Shown: positions 8,146 to 17,421 of the stretch, in pieces
How positions within the stretch are numbered: the first letter of the stretch is position 1
Layout of the letters: the number at the start of each line of letters is the position of its first letter
Source: RGIG7450 sp045633565
GTDB lineage: Bacteria; Bacillota; Clostridia; RUG12999
Direction: 5' to 3'
Assembly (NCBI GenBank): GCA_045633565.1
Contig: JAZQYO010000027.1
Location: forward strand, 62,001-126,000
DNA length: 64,000 nt
Notes under the pieces: model-generated
The model's input: only the letters and a program-made list of their open reading frames with translations
Databases searched by the model: none
What the model was told of the DNA's origin: nothing
Program-made: the position numbers and the translations under genes

Positions 8146-8421
8146 ATGGCAGAAAAAATGCTTACTTTCAAAGGAAAACCGTTAATCAGACGGGACGATA
8201 AGATATACTACGGCAGCTTTGATGACGACTTTATGATTGAAATGACAATCACCGACACGAAGCAGGAGCTCGGTCACGAGGTTGCGGGAAATATTCTTAT
8301 TGAGCTTAAAGATAACAGAAAAACAAAGGAAAACTTGGTAAAAAAAGCTGAAAGAAACGGATTTTACAAGGCTATGGACATAGCTGAGTTCTGGCTTCTT
8401 GATGCACTCGGAGAGGTTTAA
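8146..8421 (+). CDS. Conserved small protein of unknown function
   Basis: This 91-residue soluble protein begins MAEKMLTFKGKPL and contains KIYYGSFDDDFMIEM followed by an amphipathic C-terminal helix. I have seen similar short proteins in Clostridia but know no function. The start was chosen at 8146 because GAGGTG lies 7 nt upstream; an ATG at 8122 in the same frame would add eight residues but sits too close to the -10. It is 2 nt upstream of pncB, so it leads the long unit. Confidence 0.7.
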   Translation: MAEKMLTFKGKPLIRRDDKIYYGSFDDDFMIEMTITDTKQELGHEVAGNILIELKDNRKTKENLVKKAERNGFYKAMDIAEFWLLDALGEV

Positions 8422-8423
8422 AA

Positions 8424-9872
8424 ATGCTTAGAGAGGACAATCTTGCAACTTTATCGGATTTTTATGAGTTTACCATGCTTGACGGTTTTTTAAATTCCGG
8501 CAAACAGGATACCATTGCGTGTTTTGACGCTTATTTCAGAGAAGTACCCGACAAAGGCGGTTTTGTAATCGCTGCGGGGCTTGAAAGTATTGTGAATTAT
8601 CTGAACAATCTTAAATTCAGCGACGAAGATGTTAAATATTTTGAGCGTCTTAATATGTTCAGCGATAAATTTATCGACTATATTAGGAACTTCAAGTTTT
8701 CATGTGACGTATGGGCAGTTCCGGAGGGAACACCTGTGTTCCCGGGAGAGCCTATTGTTATAGTGAGAGGTCCGGTCGGACAGGCACAGATTGTCGAAAC
8801 CATGCTTCTTTTATGCATGAACCACCAGAGCCTGATTGCTACAAAAGCAAACAGAATTGTCCGTGCAGCAGGTGGCAGAACGGTGATGGAGTTTGGTGCA
8901 AGACGTGCACAAGGGTATAGTGCGGCAGTGCTTGGCTCAAGAGCTGCTTACATAGCAGGTTGTGGTTCAACTTCATGTACAATCACAGACAGGGAATACG
9001 GAATTCCCGTTTCCGGAACGATGGCACACAGTTGGGTAACACTGTTTGACTCGGAATATGATGCGTTCAAAGCTTATGCTGAACGTTATCCCGATAAATG
9101 TGTACTGCTTGTGGACACCTATAATGTGTTAAAAAGCGGTATCCCCAACGCCATTAAAGTGTTTGATGAAGTTCTTGCACCGATGGGCAAACGCCCTTTA
9201 GGCATCAGAATTGACAGCGGTGACATAACCTATCTCACAAAAAAAGTCAGAAAAATGCTTGACGATGCAGGATATCCCGACTGCAAGATTGTTGCGTCCA
9301 ATTCGCTTGACGAATATATTATTCGCGACATTATCATGCAGGGAGCACAGATTGATTCGTTTGGTGTCGGCGAAAGACTTATAACATCAAAATCCGAGCC
9401 GGTGCTTGGCGGCGTTTACAAGCTTTGCGAAACGGAAGAGAACGGTGTTGTTTCGCCAAAAATCAAATTAAGCGAAAATGTTGCAAAGGTCACAACCCCG
9501 TGCTTCAAACAGGTTTACAGACTTTATTCCAACGAAAGCGGAGAAGCTTTTGCCGATGTTGTAACACTGCACGACGAAGTGATTGACGACACAAAACCTT
9601 TTGAAATCTTTGACCCGGACCACACATGGAAACGCAAAACGGTGACCGATTTTACGGCAAAACCTTTGCTGAGACAAATCTTTGACAAAGGCAGATGTGT
9701 GTATGACCTTCCGGATGTAAAAGAGGTCAGAGAATACTGCCAGGGTCAGCTTGACACAATCTGGGACGAGGTTAAGCGTTTTGAAAATCCGCATAAATAT
9801 TACGTGGATTTATCGGAAAAACTATGGAATATTAAAACAGAGCTGATAAAAGAACATTCAGATAACAGATGA
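8424..9872 (+). CDS. pncB: Nicotinate phosphoribosyltransferase
   Basis: This 482-residue enzyme joins nicotinate to PRPP to give nicotinate mononucleotide in NAD salvage. It shows the family landmarks: the N-terminal DFYEFTMLDGF, the central TMAHSWV (about 196-202), RIDSGDI (about 257-263), the phosphate-binding SNSLDEY and the GVGERL segment. The length is normal. GGAGAGG precedes the ATG. It shares a 2 nt gap with the small upstream gene and a 10 nt gap with the lipoprotein cyclophilin. Confidence 0.94.
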   Translation: MLREDNLATLSDFYEFTMLDGFLNSGKQDTIACFDAYFREVPDKGGFVIAAGLESIVNYLNNLKFSDEDVKYFERLNMFSDKFIDYIRNFKFSCDVWAVPEGTPVFPGEPIVIVRGPVGQAQIVETMLLLCMNHQSLIATKANRIVRAAGGRTVMEFGARRAQGYSAAVLGSRAAYIAGCGSTSCTITDREYGIPVSGTMAHSWVTLFDSEYDAFKAYAERYPDKCVLLVDTYNVLKSGIPNAIKVFDEVLAPMGKRPLGIRIDSGDITYLTKKVRKMLDDAGYPDCKIVASNSLDEYIIRDIIMQGAQIDSFGVGERLITSKSEPVLGGVYKLCETEENGVVSPKIKLSENVAKVTTPCFKQVYRLYSNESGEAFADVVTLHDEVIDDTKPFEIFDPDHTWKRKTVTDFTAKPLLRQIFDKGRCVYDLPDVKEVREYCQGQLDTIWDEVKRFENPHKYYVDLSEKLWNIKTELIKEHSDNR

Positions 9873-9882
9873 GGTATTCAAG

Positions 9883-10524
9883 ATGAAAAAGATTATAACA
9901 ATTATTCTGGCGACAATGCTCATTTTTGCAGGTTGCGGGAATAATACAAGCTTAACACAACAGGGCAATAATAAATCAGAACCGGTTAAACAGGAAGAAA
10001 CCGGGAAGGGTAATGAAACCACCGGAAAAGCTGAACGCAGCCGGGTACTCATTACAATGGCGGACGGACTTGGGGAAATCACAGTGGAACTTACACCTGA
10101 GTATGCTCCCATAACAGTTGAAAACTTCCTTGGTCTTGTAAAAACAGGATTTTATGACGGACTTACTTTCCATCGTGTAATTGAAGGATTTATGATTCAG
10201 GGTGGGGACCCCAAAGGTGATGGAACAGGTGGCTCGGACAAAAATATTTATGGCGAGTTTTCTGCTAACGGATTTAAAAAGAATCTGCTTAAGCACTCAA
10301 GAGGAGTTATATCCATGGCAAGGGCAGGTCATCCCGATTCCGCATCAAGCCAGTTCTTTATTGTGCATCAGGACTCATCCCATCTCGATGGTGGATATGC
10401 AGCTTTCGGTAAGGTTATAAGCGGCATGGATGTAGTAGATAAAATTGCATCTGTTGAGACAGACGAAAATGATAAGCCGGTTAAACCGGTAGTAATTGAA
10501 AGCATTAAAGTTTTGGAGGATTAA
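9883..10524 (+). CDS. Peptidyl-prolyl isomerase, cyclophilin-type lipoprotein
   Basis: This 213-residue exported protein has a lipoprotein signal (hydrophobic residues 5-17, then LIFAGC with the lipidated Cys18), a Ser/Thr/Gln-rich linker (about 19-48) and a cyclophilin domain (about 50-210). Landmarks are FHRVIEGFMIQGGDP, SQFFIVH and HLDGGYAAFG. It would help fold secreted proteins at the outer face of the membrane. It is 3 nt upstream of a closely similar cytoplasmic cyclophilin, so the two look like a tandem duplication with one copy gaining a signal. Confidence 0.92.
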   Translation: MKKIITIILATMLIFAGCGNNTSLTQQGNNKSEPVKQEETGKGNETTGKAERSRVLITMADGLGEITVELTPEYAPITVENFLGLVKTGFYDGLTFHRVIEGFMIQGGDPKGDGTGGSDKNIYGEFSANGFKKNLLKHSRGVISMARAGHPDSASSQFFIVHQDSSHLDGGYAAFGKVISGMDVVDKIASVETDENDKPVKPVVIESIKVLED

Positions 10525-10527
10525 AAA

Positions 10528-11013
10528 ATGTCTAAAGTTTTAATAGAAATGGAAAATGGCGGCAAAATGACAGTGGAATTATATCCTAAGTTTGCGCCAC
10601 AGACAGTTGAAAATTTTGAAAACCTTGTTAAAGAAGGATTTTATGACGGACTTATTTTTCACCGTGTAATTGAAGGATTTATGATTCAGGGCGGTGACCC
10701 GGAAGGTACTGGTATGGGCGGTTCCGGAAAAAATATTAAAGGTGAATTTAAGGCTAACGGCTATCCGGAAAACACACTCAAACATTCAAGAGGCGTAATT
10801 TCCATGGCACGTTCCATGATGCCAAACTCTGCATCAAGCCAGTTTTTCATTATGCATAAGGATGCTCCGCATCTTGACGGACAATATGCAGCTTTTGGCA
10901 TGGTAACAGACGGAATTGAGGTAGTGGATGAAATTGCATCGGTGCAGACAAATCCCATGGACAAGCCCATCGTTCCGGTAGTTATAAAGAAAATGACACT
11001 TATTGAAGAATAG
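10528..11013 (+). CDS. Peptidyl-prolyl isomerase, cytoplasmic cyclophilin
   Basis: This 161-residue single-domain cyclophilin has no signal peptide. It shares FHRVIEGFMIQGGDPEG, HSRGVISMAR, SSQFFIMH and HLDGQYAAFG with the lipoprotein copy just upstream. It catalyses cis-trans isomerisation of Xaa-Pro bonds in the cytoplasm. GGAGG overlaps the end of the preceding gene. The pair probably differs mainly in location. Confidence 0.93.
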   Translation: MSKVLIEMENGGKMTVELYPKFAPQTVENFENLVKEGFYDGLIFHRVIEGFMIQGGDPEGTGMGGSGKNIKGEFKANGYPENTLKHSRGVISMARSMMPNSASSQFFIMHKDAPHLDGQYAAFGMVTDGIEVVDEIASVQTNPMDKPIVPVVIKKMTLIEE

Positions 11014-11028
11014 AAAGGGCTTAATGAA

Positions 11029-12423
11029 ATGAAGCTTTGGAGTGGACGCTTTCAGAAAAGCACAGATAAAAAAGTTGACGATTTTAATTCGTCCATAAGA
11101 TTTGACAGCCGCATGTACAGGCAGGATATTGAGGGAAGCATTGCTCACGCAGGGATGCTTGGTAAACAGGAGATTATTCCTAAAGAGGATTCTGCCAAAA
11201 TTGCGGCGGCACTTAAAGAAATTCTCGCAGATATTGAAACGGGCAAGCTGGAGTTTGACCCGACTGCCGAGGATATACATATGTTCGTGGAAACAGTACT
11301 TACCGAGAGAATAGGGGATGCGGGCAAAAGACTTCACACAGCAAGAAGTCGTAACGACCAGGTTGCTCTTGACATCCGGTTTTATCTCAGAGACGAAATT
11401 TTAGAAATTTCGGAAATGCTTGTTACTTTGATAGAGGATATCAAAAATATTGCAAAAGATAATCTTGATACGGTTATGCCCGGATATACACACATGCAGA
11501 AGGCTCAGCCCATTACGCTGGCACATCACATGATGGCGTATGCAGAAATGTTTAAACGTGACGTTCAAAGACTCTTTGATGCAAAAAAGAGAGTCAATAT
11601 TATGCCTCTCGGTTCGGGTGCTCTTGCTACAACAACATATCCGATTGACAGATATGCTGTTGCCAAAGAGCTTGGTTTTGACGATATAACTGCAAATAGC
11701 TTAGACGGTGTAAGCGACAGGGATTTTGTTATAGAAACAGCTTCCGCACTTTCGCTTGTTATGATGCACCTCAGCAGGTTTTCCGAAGAAATCATAATCT
11801 GGAACACAAACGAATTTTCCTTTGTGGAAATGGATGACGCTTTTTCAACGGGCAGCTCAATTATGCCGCAAAAGAAAAATCCGGACGTTGCAGAACTCAT
11901 TCGTGGAAAAACAGGCAGAGTTTACGGTAACCTTATGGCACTACTCACTGTTATGAAGGGACTTCCGCTTGCCTATAATAAAGATATGCAGGAGGACAAG
12001 GAAGCCATTTTTGATTCCATTGACACAGTTAAGCTTTGTATACCTGTTTTCTGCGGAATGATAAACACCATGAAAGTGAACAAGGCTGCAATGGCAGAGG
12101 GCGCAAAAGGAGGATTTACCAATGCGACCGATGTGGCAGACTATCTTGTAACAAAAGGTATGCCTTTCAGAAATGCTCATGAGGTCAGCGGTAAAATTGT
12201 GTTTTACTGCATTTCAAAAGACAAGGCAATTGTTGATATGAGCATGGATGAGTTCGGGCAGTTCTCCGACCTGTTTGGAAATGACATTTATGATGTTATT
12301 ACGGCAGAAGCGTGTGCGAATAACAGAAAAGTGCCGGGCGGACCGGCAGCAGAAGCAGTAAAGGTACACATAGCTGCAACGGAAAAATTTATAGATGAAA
12401 CAAGAGGAGGGGAAAAGAAATGA
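11029..12423 (+). CDS. argH: Argininosuccinate lyase
   Basis: This 464-residue enzyme cleaves argininosuccinate to arginine and fumarate. Visible signatures are LHTARSRNDQ (about 104-113), the catalytic-histidine region PGYTHMQKAQP and the mobile loop GSSIMPQKKNPD (about 281-292) with the catalytic serine. argG is not next to it, so the gene sits in the long mixed-function unit rather than an arginine operon. The stop codon overlaps the yicC start by 4 nt. Confidence 0.96.
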   Translation: MKLWSGRFQKSTDKKVDDFNSSIRFDSRMYRQDIEGSIAHAGMLGKQEIIPKEDSAKIAAALKEILADIETGKLEFDPTAEDIHMFVETVLTERIGDAGKRLHTARSRNDQVALDIRFYLRDEILEISEMLVTLIEDIKNIAKDNLDTVMPGYTHMQKAQPITLAHHMMAYAEMFKRDVQRLFDAKKRVNIMPLGSGALATTTYPIDRYAVAKELGFDDITANSLDGVSDRDFVIETASALSLVMMHLSRFSEEIIIWNTNEFSFVEMDDAFSTGSSIMPQKKNPDVAELIRGKTGRVYGNLMALLTVMKGLPLAYNKDMQEDKEAIFDSIDTVKLCIPVFCGMINTMKVNKAAMAEGAKGGFTNATDVADYLVTKGMPFRNAHEVSGKIVFYCISKDKAIVDMSMDEFGQFSDLFGNDIYDVITAEACANNRKVPGGPAAEAVKVHIAATEKFIDETRGGEKK

Positions 12424-13298
12424 TACGCAGTATGACAGGCTACGGCCGAGGCGAGGTTCAGGGTCAGGGCAGAAATTTAAAGCTTGAAATCAAATCGGTT
12501 AACCACCGCTACAGCGACATAAATTTAAAACTTCCCCGTACATATCTGTTCCTTGAGGAATATATCAAGGGAATGATAACTCAGGTAGCATCAAGAGGAA
12601 AGATTGACTTTTTTTTAACTGTTGAATATGAAGAAGGCGAAGATAAACAGGTAGCTGTTGATAAAGGACTTGCGGTGCAGTACATAAATGCCATTCGTGA
12701 AATTGGCGAGCTTTGCGGTGCAGAGCAGAACTTAAGTGCTTATCAGATTTCACGTTTCCCTGATGTGCTGACTCTTAAAAAAGCTCCCGACGATGAGGAA
12801 ATTTTAAAGGCTGAAGTTACCGAGGCTTTAAAACTTGCGCTGGACGAATTTGTTGCAATGAGAGAAAGAGAAGGAGTAAGAATTGCCGAAACTTTAAAAG
12901 CTCAGGCGGCATATATTCTTGAAATAGTTGCTACCATTGAAAAGACAATGCCTGAAACAGTTGAAAACTACCGCAACCGTCTTACCGAAAAGGTAACAGA
13001 GCTTCTTGGCTCAGCATCTGTTGACCAGTCAAGAATTTTAACAGAAACGGCAATTTTTGCCGACAAGATTTGCACCGACGAAGAAACAGTAAGACTTAAA
13101 TCTCACATAAAAGAATTTGGCGAGATTATTTCTTCCGATGGTCCCTGCGGCAGAAAACTTGATTTTCTTATGCAGGAAATGAACAGAGAAATCAATACAA
13201 TTGGTTCAAAATGTAACAATATTGATATTTCAAAGCTTGTGGTTGAAGTGAAAAGTGAGCTTGAAAAACTGCGTGAGCAGATTCAGAATATAGAATAG
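12420..13298 (+). CDS. YicC/YloC family endoribonuclease-like protein
   Basis: This 292-residue protein has the N-terminal signature IRSMTGYGRGE and the C-terminal DFLMQEMNREINTIGSKCNN of the YicC family. E. coli YicC and B. subtilis YloC have been linked to RNA turnover. The region is rich in charged helices and has no membrane segment. The order yicC-remA-gmk-rpoZ-priA is the usual Firmicutes order, which supports the call. Confidence 0.92.
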   Translation: MIRSMTGYGRGEVQGQGRNLKLEIKSVNHRYSDINLKLPRTYLFLEEYIKGMITQVASRGKIDFFLTVEYEEGEDKQVAVDKGLAVQYINAIREIGELCGAEQNLSAYQISRFPDVLTLKKAPDDEEILKAEVTEALKLALDEFVAMREREGVRIAETLKAQAAYILEIVATIEKTMPETVENYRNRLTEKVTELLGSASVDQSRILTETAIFADKICTDEETVRLKSHIKEFGEIISSDGPCGRKLDFLMQEMNREINTIGSKCNNIDISKLVVEVKSELEKLREQIQNIE

Positions 13299-13307
13299 GG
13301 GCAGATT

Positions 13308-13589
13308 ATGAAATCAGAAATAAAACTTATTAACATAGGCTTTGGCAACATGGTTCCGGCAAACAGACTTGTTGCAATAATAAGCCCCGAATCGGCACCG
13401 GTAAAGAGAATGATTCAGGAAGCAAGGGAACGTGGTATGCTGATTGATGCAACATTCGGCAGAAGAACCCGTGCGGTACTCATAACAGACAGCGACCATG
13501 TTGTTTTATCTGCAATTCAGCCCGAAACGGTTGCCCACAGATTTGTCGGTAAAGATACCGAGCTTATCGGGGAGGATGCCGATGAATAA
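13308..13589 (+). CDS. remA: RemA-like regulator (DUF370)
   Basis: This 93-residue protein starts KSEIKLINIGFGNMVPANRLVAI and contains the conserved basic segment GRRTRAVLITDSDHV. RemA in Bacillus activates biofilm matrix genes and is a ring-shaped DNA-binding protein. It overlaps gmk by 8 nt. In non-Bacillus Clostridia the target genes are unknown, so only the family is firm. Confidence 0.9.
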   Translation: MKSEIKLINIGFGNMVPANRLVAIISPESAPVKRMIQEARERGMLIDATFGRRTRAVLITDSDHVVLSAIQPETVAHRFVGKDTELIGEDADE

Positions 13590-14187
13590 AAGAGGAGTTT
13601 TAATGGTTGTGTCCGGTCCCGCCGGTGTCGGAAAAGGAACGGTATGCAAACAGTTTTTAAAAGACAATCCGGAGGTTAAGCTTTCGGTTTCTGCAACCAC
13701 AAGAAGTCCGAGGCCTGGCGAAGAACACGGCAGAGAATATTATTTTCTTTCAAAAGAGGAGTTTGAAGAAAAAATAAAGTCGGACAATCTGCTTGAGTAT
13801 GTGTGCTTTGTCGGCAACTATTACGGGACACTCAAAAGTGCGGTTGAGGAAAAGCTTTCGGAAGGAATTGACGTGCTGCTTGAAATTGAAGTTGAGGGCG
13901 CAATGAACGTCAAGAAAAAGTTTCCTGACAGCGTGCTTGTATTTGTTCTGCCACCCTCCTTTGACGAGCTTGCGGAAAGACTTAAAGGCAGAGGTACGGA
14001 AACACCGGAGGTTATTGAAAAACGTCTTGCCCGTGCAATGGAAGAATTTGAATGTGTAAGACATTATGATTATGTGTTGCTTAATGACACCATTGAAAAT
14101 GCCGCAGAGAAACTAAAGAGTATTCTTACAGCGGAAAAAATGAGAATTGAAAGAAATAAAATGCTAATTGAGGAGGCAAAAAAATGA
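13582..14187 (+). CDS. gmk: Guanylate kinase
   Basis: This 201-residue enzyme phosphorylates GMP to GDP. The P-loop is SGPAGVGKGT (about 11-20), with Ala where most homologues have Ser, and the GMP-binding region has TTRSPRPGEEHGREYYF. The ATG at 13582 was chosen because GGAGG ends 6 nt upstream; an in-frame ATG at 13576 abuts the site and the open frame upstream from 13498 is a shadow. It overlaps remA and rpoZ. Confidence 0.95.
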   Translation: MNKRGVLMVVSGPAGVGKGTVCKQFLKDNPEVKLSVSATTRSPRPGEEHGREYYFLSKEEFEEKIKSDNLLEYVCFVGNYYGTLKSAVEEKLSEGIDVLLEIEVEGAMNVKKKFPDSVLVFVLPPSFDELAERLKGRGTETPEVIEKRLARAMEEFECVRHYDYVLLNDTIENAAEKLKSILTAEKMRIERNKMLIEEAKK

Positions 14188-14501
14188 TTTACCCACCTAT
14201 TGATCAGCTTGTTAAAAAGACAGGTAACAAATATGAGCTTGTAATTGCAACTGCAAAAAGAGCAAGAGTTATTGCCAATGAGGAAAAAGCAAAAGAAAAA
14301 CAGCCTGTAGAACAGAGTGGTTTTATGTCCGTAAAGACAAAAACGGAGAAACCGGTACAGAAACCTATTGTTAAAGCAATAAATGACATTCTTGATGGAA
14401 AGGTTTATATTGCAAAAGATGGCGAAAGCTTTAAAACACAAGGCTTTGAAAATGTAACTGTTATTGGTGAAGCACTTATGTCAGGAGAAGACGAAGAATA
14501 A
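14184..14501 (+). CDS. rpoZ: RNA polymerase omega subunit
   Basis: This 105-residue protein carries the conserved N-terminal omega motif (PPIDQLVKKTGNKYELVIATAKRAR) that aids assembly of the beta-prime subunit. The C-terminal region (about 40-105) is longer than in many omegas and contains KAINDILDGKVYI. The start overlaps the gmk stop by 4 nt. The gmk-rpoZ-priA order is standard. Confidence 0.94.
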   Translation: MIYPPIDQLVKKTGNKYELVIATAKRARVIANEEKAKEKQPVEQSGFMSVKTKTEKPVQKPIVKAINDILDGKVYIAKDGESFKTQGFENVTVIGEALMSGEDEE

Positions 14502-14520
14502 TTTTATACCGGAGCAGGTT

Positions 14521-16944
14521 ATGAAAATTGCTGAAGTAATTATAAATTCACAAATAAAGAGTGTCGGCAGGATTTATCACTATCTTGCCCAAGATGATGC
14601 TGTTTTGGGGACAAGGGTACTTGTGCCCTTTGGTGGCAGCAACAAAACCTGCGAAGGATATATTGTCGGCTTTGCTGATAAAAGCGATTACCAGGGTGAA
14701 CTTAAAACTATAAAATCTGTTTTGGATATGGAGCCTGTTCTGTCAGAAGAAAGAATTGAGCTTGCGCGGTATATCAGCAAAACCTGCCTTGTCAGTATGG
14801 CACAGGCGGTTCGGCTGCTTTTACCACCTGCACTTTCGGTCAAGACTGAAGTCTGGGTTTCTCTTATGAGAAATGATGACGGGCTGACAGATATTCAGCA
14901 GAAAGCAGTAAACATTCTTGCCTCAACCGGCAAGGATATAGAGATTAAAAAGCTTATGCGTGCGGCAGGGCTTAAATCAAGGTCTGCCATAAACACGCTT
15001 GAGAAAAAGGGCATAGTCCGTGTGTTTGAAAAAATGGTTGGCGGCAGCGGTGATAAAACCCGCCTGTTTGCTACCGTTATAATTGAAGAAGCAATGTTTG
15101 ACTATGCACTTAGCGAGCTTTCTGCCGCATCACCAAAAGCGGCAGCGGCATTTGAAGTTTTGTCCGAGCAGGGCAGTATGCCGGTGACAGACCTTATGGC
15201 ATCTGCAGGCTGCGGACGCTCGTCGGTAGGACTTCTTGAAAAAAGAGGCTATATCATTATCGAAGAAAAACAGGTTTTCCGTCGCCCGTCTGAGATAGGC
15301 GAGATGAGGGACAAACCTAAAAACCCAACACCTCAGCAGAAAAAAGCGATAGATTACATAACCGGAAAACTTGCTGAGAAAAAGTTTGAAACAATGTTGC
15401 TGCACGGTGTTACCGGCAGCGGAAAAACAGAGGTTTTTCTCCATGCAGCTGCAGAGTGTATCCGTGGGGGAAGAAATGCAATAATTCTTGTACCGGAAAT
15501 ATCTCTTACACCGCAGATGGCGGACAGGGTAACGGCAAGGTTTGGAAGCAGCGTGGCACTCCTTCACAGCGGTCTTTCCATGGGTGAAAGATATGATGAA
15601 TGGTGCAGGATAAAAAACGGAGAGGTAAAGCTTGTTGTTGGTGCAAGGTCGGCGATTTTTGCACCCTTTGACAATGTTGGTCTTATAATTGTTGACGAGG
15701 AGCATGACGACTCCTATAAATCTGAATCTGCACCCTGCTATAGTGCGGTCAATGTTGCACTTTTCAGAGGCAGACAGTATAATTCGGCGGTGATACTTGC
15801 TTCGGCAACGCCGTCCGTTTCAACTTACTATCGGGCAGAAACGGGAAAATATAAAATCTTAGAGCTTAAAGACAGATTTAATAATCAGAAAATGCCTGAT
15901 GTTGAGATTGTTGATATGTGCTCAGAGCTTGCGGCAGGCAACAAATCCATGCTCAGCATAAGACTGCAGAATGAAATCCGGAAAAACTTAGATCGAGGAC
16001 AGCAGACAATTCTTTTTCTTAACAGAAGGGGTTTTTCCACATTTATAACATGCCGCAGCTGCGGTTATGTGGCTAAATGCCCGCACTGTGAGATAAGTCT
16101 GACATATCATTCCGATAATAACAAACTGGTATGTCACTACTGCGGGTATGAAACGGATAATTTATATACCTGTCCTGAATGTGAAAGTCCTCACATAAGA
16201 TATTTTGGTACGGGTACGCAAAAAGTTGAAGATGAGCTAAAAAAGCTCTTCCCCGGAATTTCCGTTCTCCGCATGGATGCAGATACCACTTCGGGCAGAC
16301 ATGCACATGAGAGCATACTCAAAAAATTTGAAAAAGAAAAAACAGATGTGCTTATAGGCACGCAGATGGTGACCAAGGGGATAGATTTCCCGCTTGTTAC
16401 GCTTGTTGGTGTGATAAGCGCGGATATTATGCTTAATATGGACGACTATCGTGCATCAGAGCGCAGCTTTAATATACTTACGCAGGTTTGCGGAAGAGCA
16501 GGCAGAGGCGATGAGGCGGGAAGAGCAATCATCCAGACCTATTCGCCGGCAGCTCCGGCACTGCTTATGGCAAAAACTCAGGACTATAAAAGGTTTTATC
16601 AGGGCGAAATAAAGCTCAGACGGATGCTGGGTAACCCGCCTTTTGTAAGAATTGTAAATATTGTAATTTCAGGAGAAAATGAAACCGAAACGGCAGAATA
16701 TGCACATTTTATAAACGGAGTTTTAAAAAAATATCTCAGCGTATATAATGTAGAGTGTGCAGACTATTTTGGACCGGCAAAGGCTCCGCTTTCAAAAATA
16801 AAAAGCAAATACCGGTACAGAATTTTACTTAAAGTAGCCGGAGAGAAAATTCTTGATGTGCTCGCTGATATGCTCAGCGAACATGAAACGGGAAAAAGCA
16901 AAATATCAGTTAACACAGTAATAAACCCCACATCAATCCTTTAG
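14521..16944 (+). CDS. priA: Primosomal replication helicase PriA
   Basis: This 807-residue helicase restarts stalled replication forks. It has an N-terminal DNA-binding part (IAEVIINSQIKSVGRIYHY), Walker A GVTGSGKTE (about residue 296), the DEEHD box (about 391) and a zinc-binding region with eight cysteines (about 510-560, CRSCG, CPHC, CHYCG, CPEC). The ATG at 14521 follows GGAGCAGGTT; the open frame from 14464 lies within the rpoZ end and is unlikely. It is followed by def. Confidence 0.95.
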   Translation: MKIAEVIINSQIKSVGRIYHYLAQDDAVLGTRVLVPFGGSNKTCEGYIVGFADKSDYQGELKTIKSVLDMEPVLSEERIELARYISKTCLVSMAQAVRLLLPPALSVKTEVWVSLMRNDDGLTDIQQKAVNILASTGKDIEIKKLMRAAGLKSRSAINTLEKKGIVRVFEKMVGGSGDKTRLFATVIIEEAMFDYALSELSAASPKAAAAFEVLSEQGSMPVTDLMASAGCGRSSVGLLEKRGYIIIEEKQVFRRPSEIGEMRDKPKNPTPQQKKAIDYITGKLAEKKFETMLLHGVTGSGKTEVFLHAAAECIRGGRNAIILVPEISLTPQMADRVTARFGSSVALLHSGLSMGERYDEWCRIKNGEVKLVVGARSAIFAPFDNVGLIIVDEEHDDSYKSESAPCYSAVNVALFRGRQYNSAVILASATPSVSTYYRAETGKYKILELKDRFNNQKMPDVEIVDMCSELAAGNKSMLSIRLQNEIRKNLDRGQQTILFLNRRGFSTFITCRSCGYVAKCPHCEISLTYHSDNNKLVCHYCGYETDNLYTCPECESPHIRYFGTGTQKVEDELKKLFPGISVLRMDADTTSGRHAHESILKKFEKEKTDVLIGTQMVTKGIDFPLVTLVGVISADIMLNMDDYRASERSFNILTQVCGRAGRGDEAGRAIIQTYSPAAPALLMAKTQDYKRFYQGEIKLRRMLGNPPFVRIVNIVISGENETETAEYAHFINGVLKKYLSVYNVECADYFGPAKAPLSKIKSKYRYRILLKVAGEKILDVLADMLSEHETGKSKISVNTVINPTSIL

Positions 16945-16954
16945 GAGGAATATT

Positions 16955-17413
16955 ATGGCATTAAGACAGATTGTGACAATCGGTGAAGATGTATTATATA
17001 AAAAAAGCCGAACGGTTGAAAAATTTGATGACAGATTAGGACAGCTTCTTGATGACATGCTTGACACCATGTATGCTGCAAACGGCGTTGGTCTTGCAGC
17101 GGTGCAGATAGGCATTTTAAAACGTGCGGTGGTAGTTGATACCGGTGACGGCGAAGTTTATGAGCTTATTAATCCTGAAATTATCGAAACATCAGGAGCC
17201 CAGGACGGTCCGGAAGGCTGTCTCAGTGTGCCCGGAAGAAGAGGCTCGGTTGAGCGCCCCATGAACGTTACTGTTAAGGCTCAGGACAGAGAGGGCAAGG
17301 AGCATATTTATAAAGTCAGCGGGTTTACAGCACGGGCGTTCTGTCATGAAATTGACCACTTGGACGGCACACTGTTTATAGAACGGGCAAGTGTTTTAGA
17401 AAATATTGACTGA
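16955..17413 (+). CDS. def: Peptide deformylase
   Basis: This 152-residue metalloenzyme removes the formyl group from nascent proteins. All three motifs are present: GVGLAAVQIG (about 45-54), EGCLSVPG (about 87-94) with the metal-binding Cys and HEIDHLDG (about 131-138) with both His ligands and the catalytic Glu. GGAGG precedes the ATG. Pairing with fmt downstream couples formylation and deformylation. Confidence 0.97.
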   Translation: MALRQIVTIGEDVLYKKSRTVEKFDDRLGQLLDDMLDTMYAANGVGLAAVQIGILKRAVVVDTGDGEVYELINPEIIETSGAQDGPEGCLSVPGRRGSVERPMNVTVKAQDREGKEHIYKVSGFTARAFCHEIDHLDGTLFIERASVLENID

Positions 17414-17421
17414 GGTATGAT

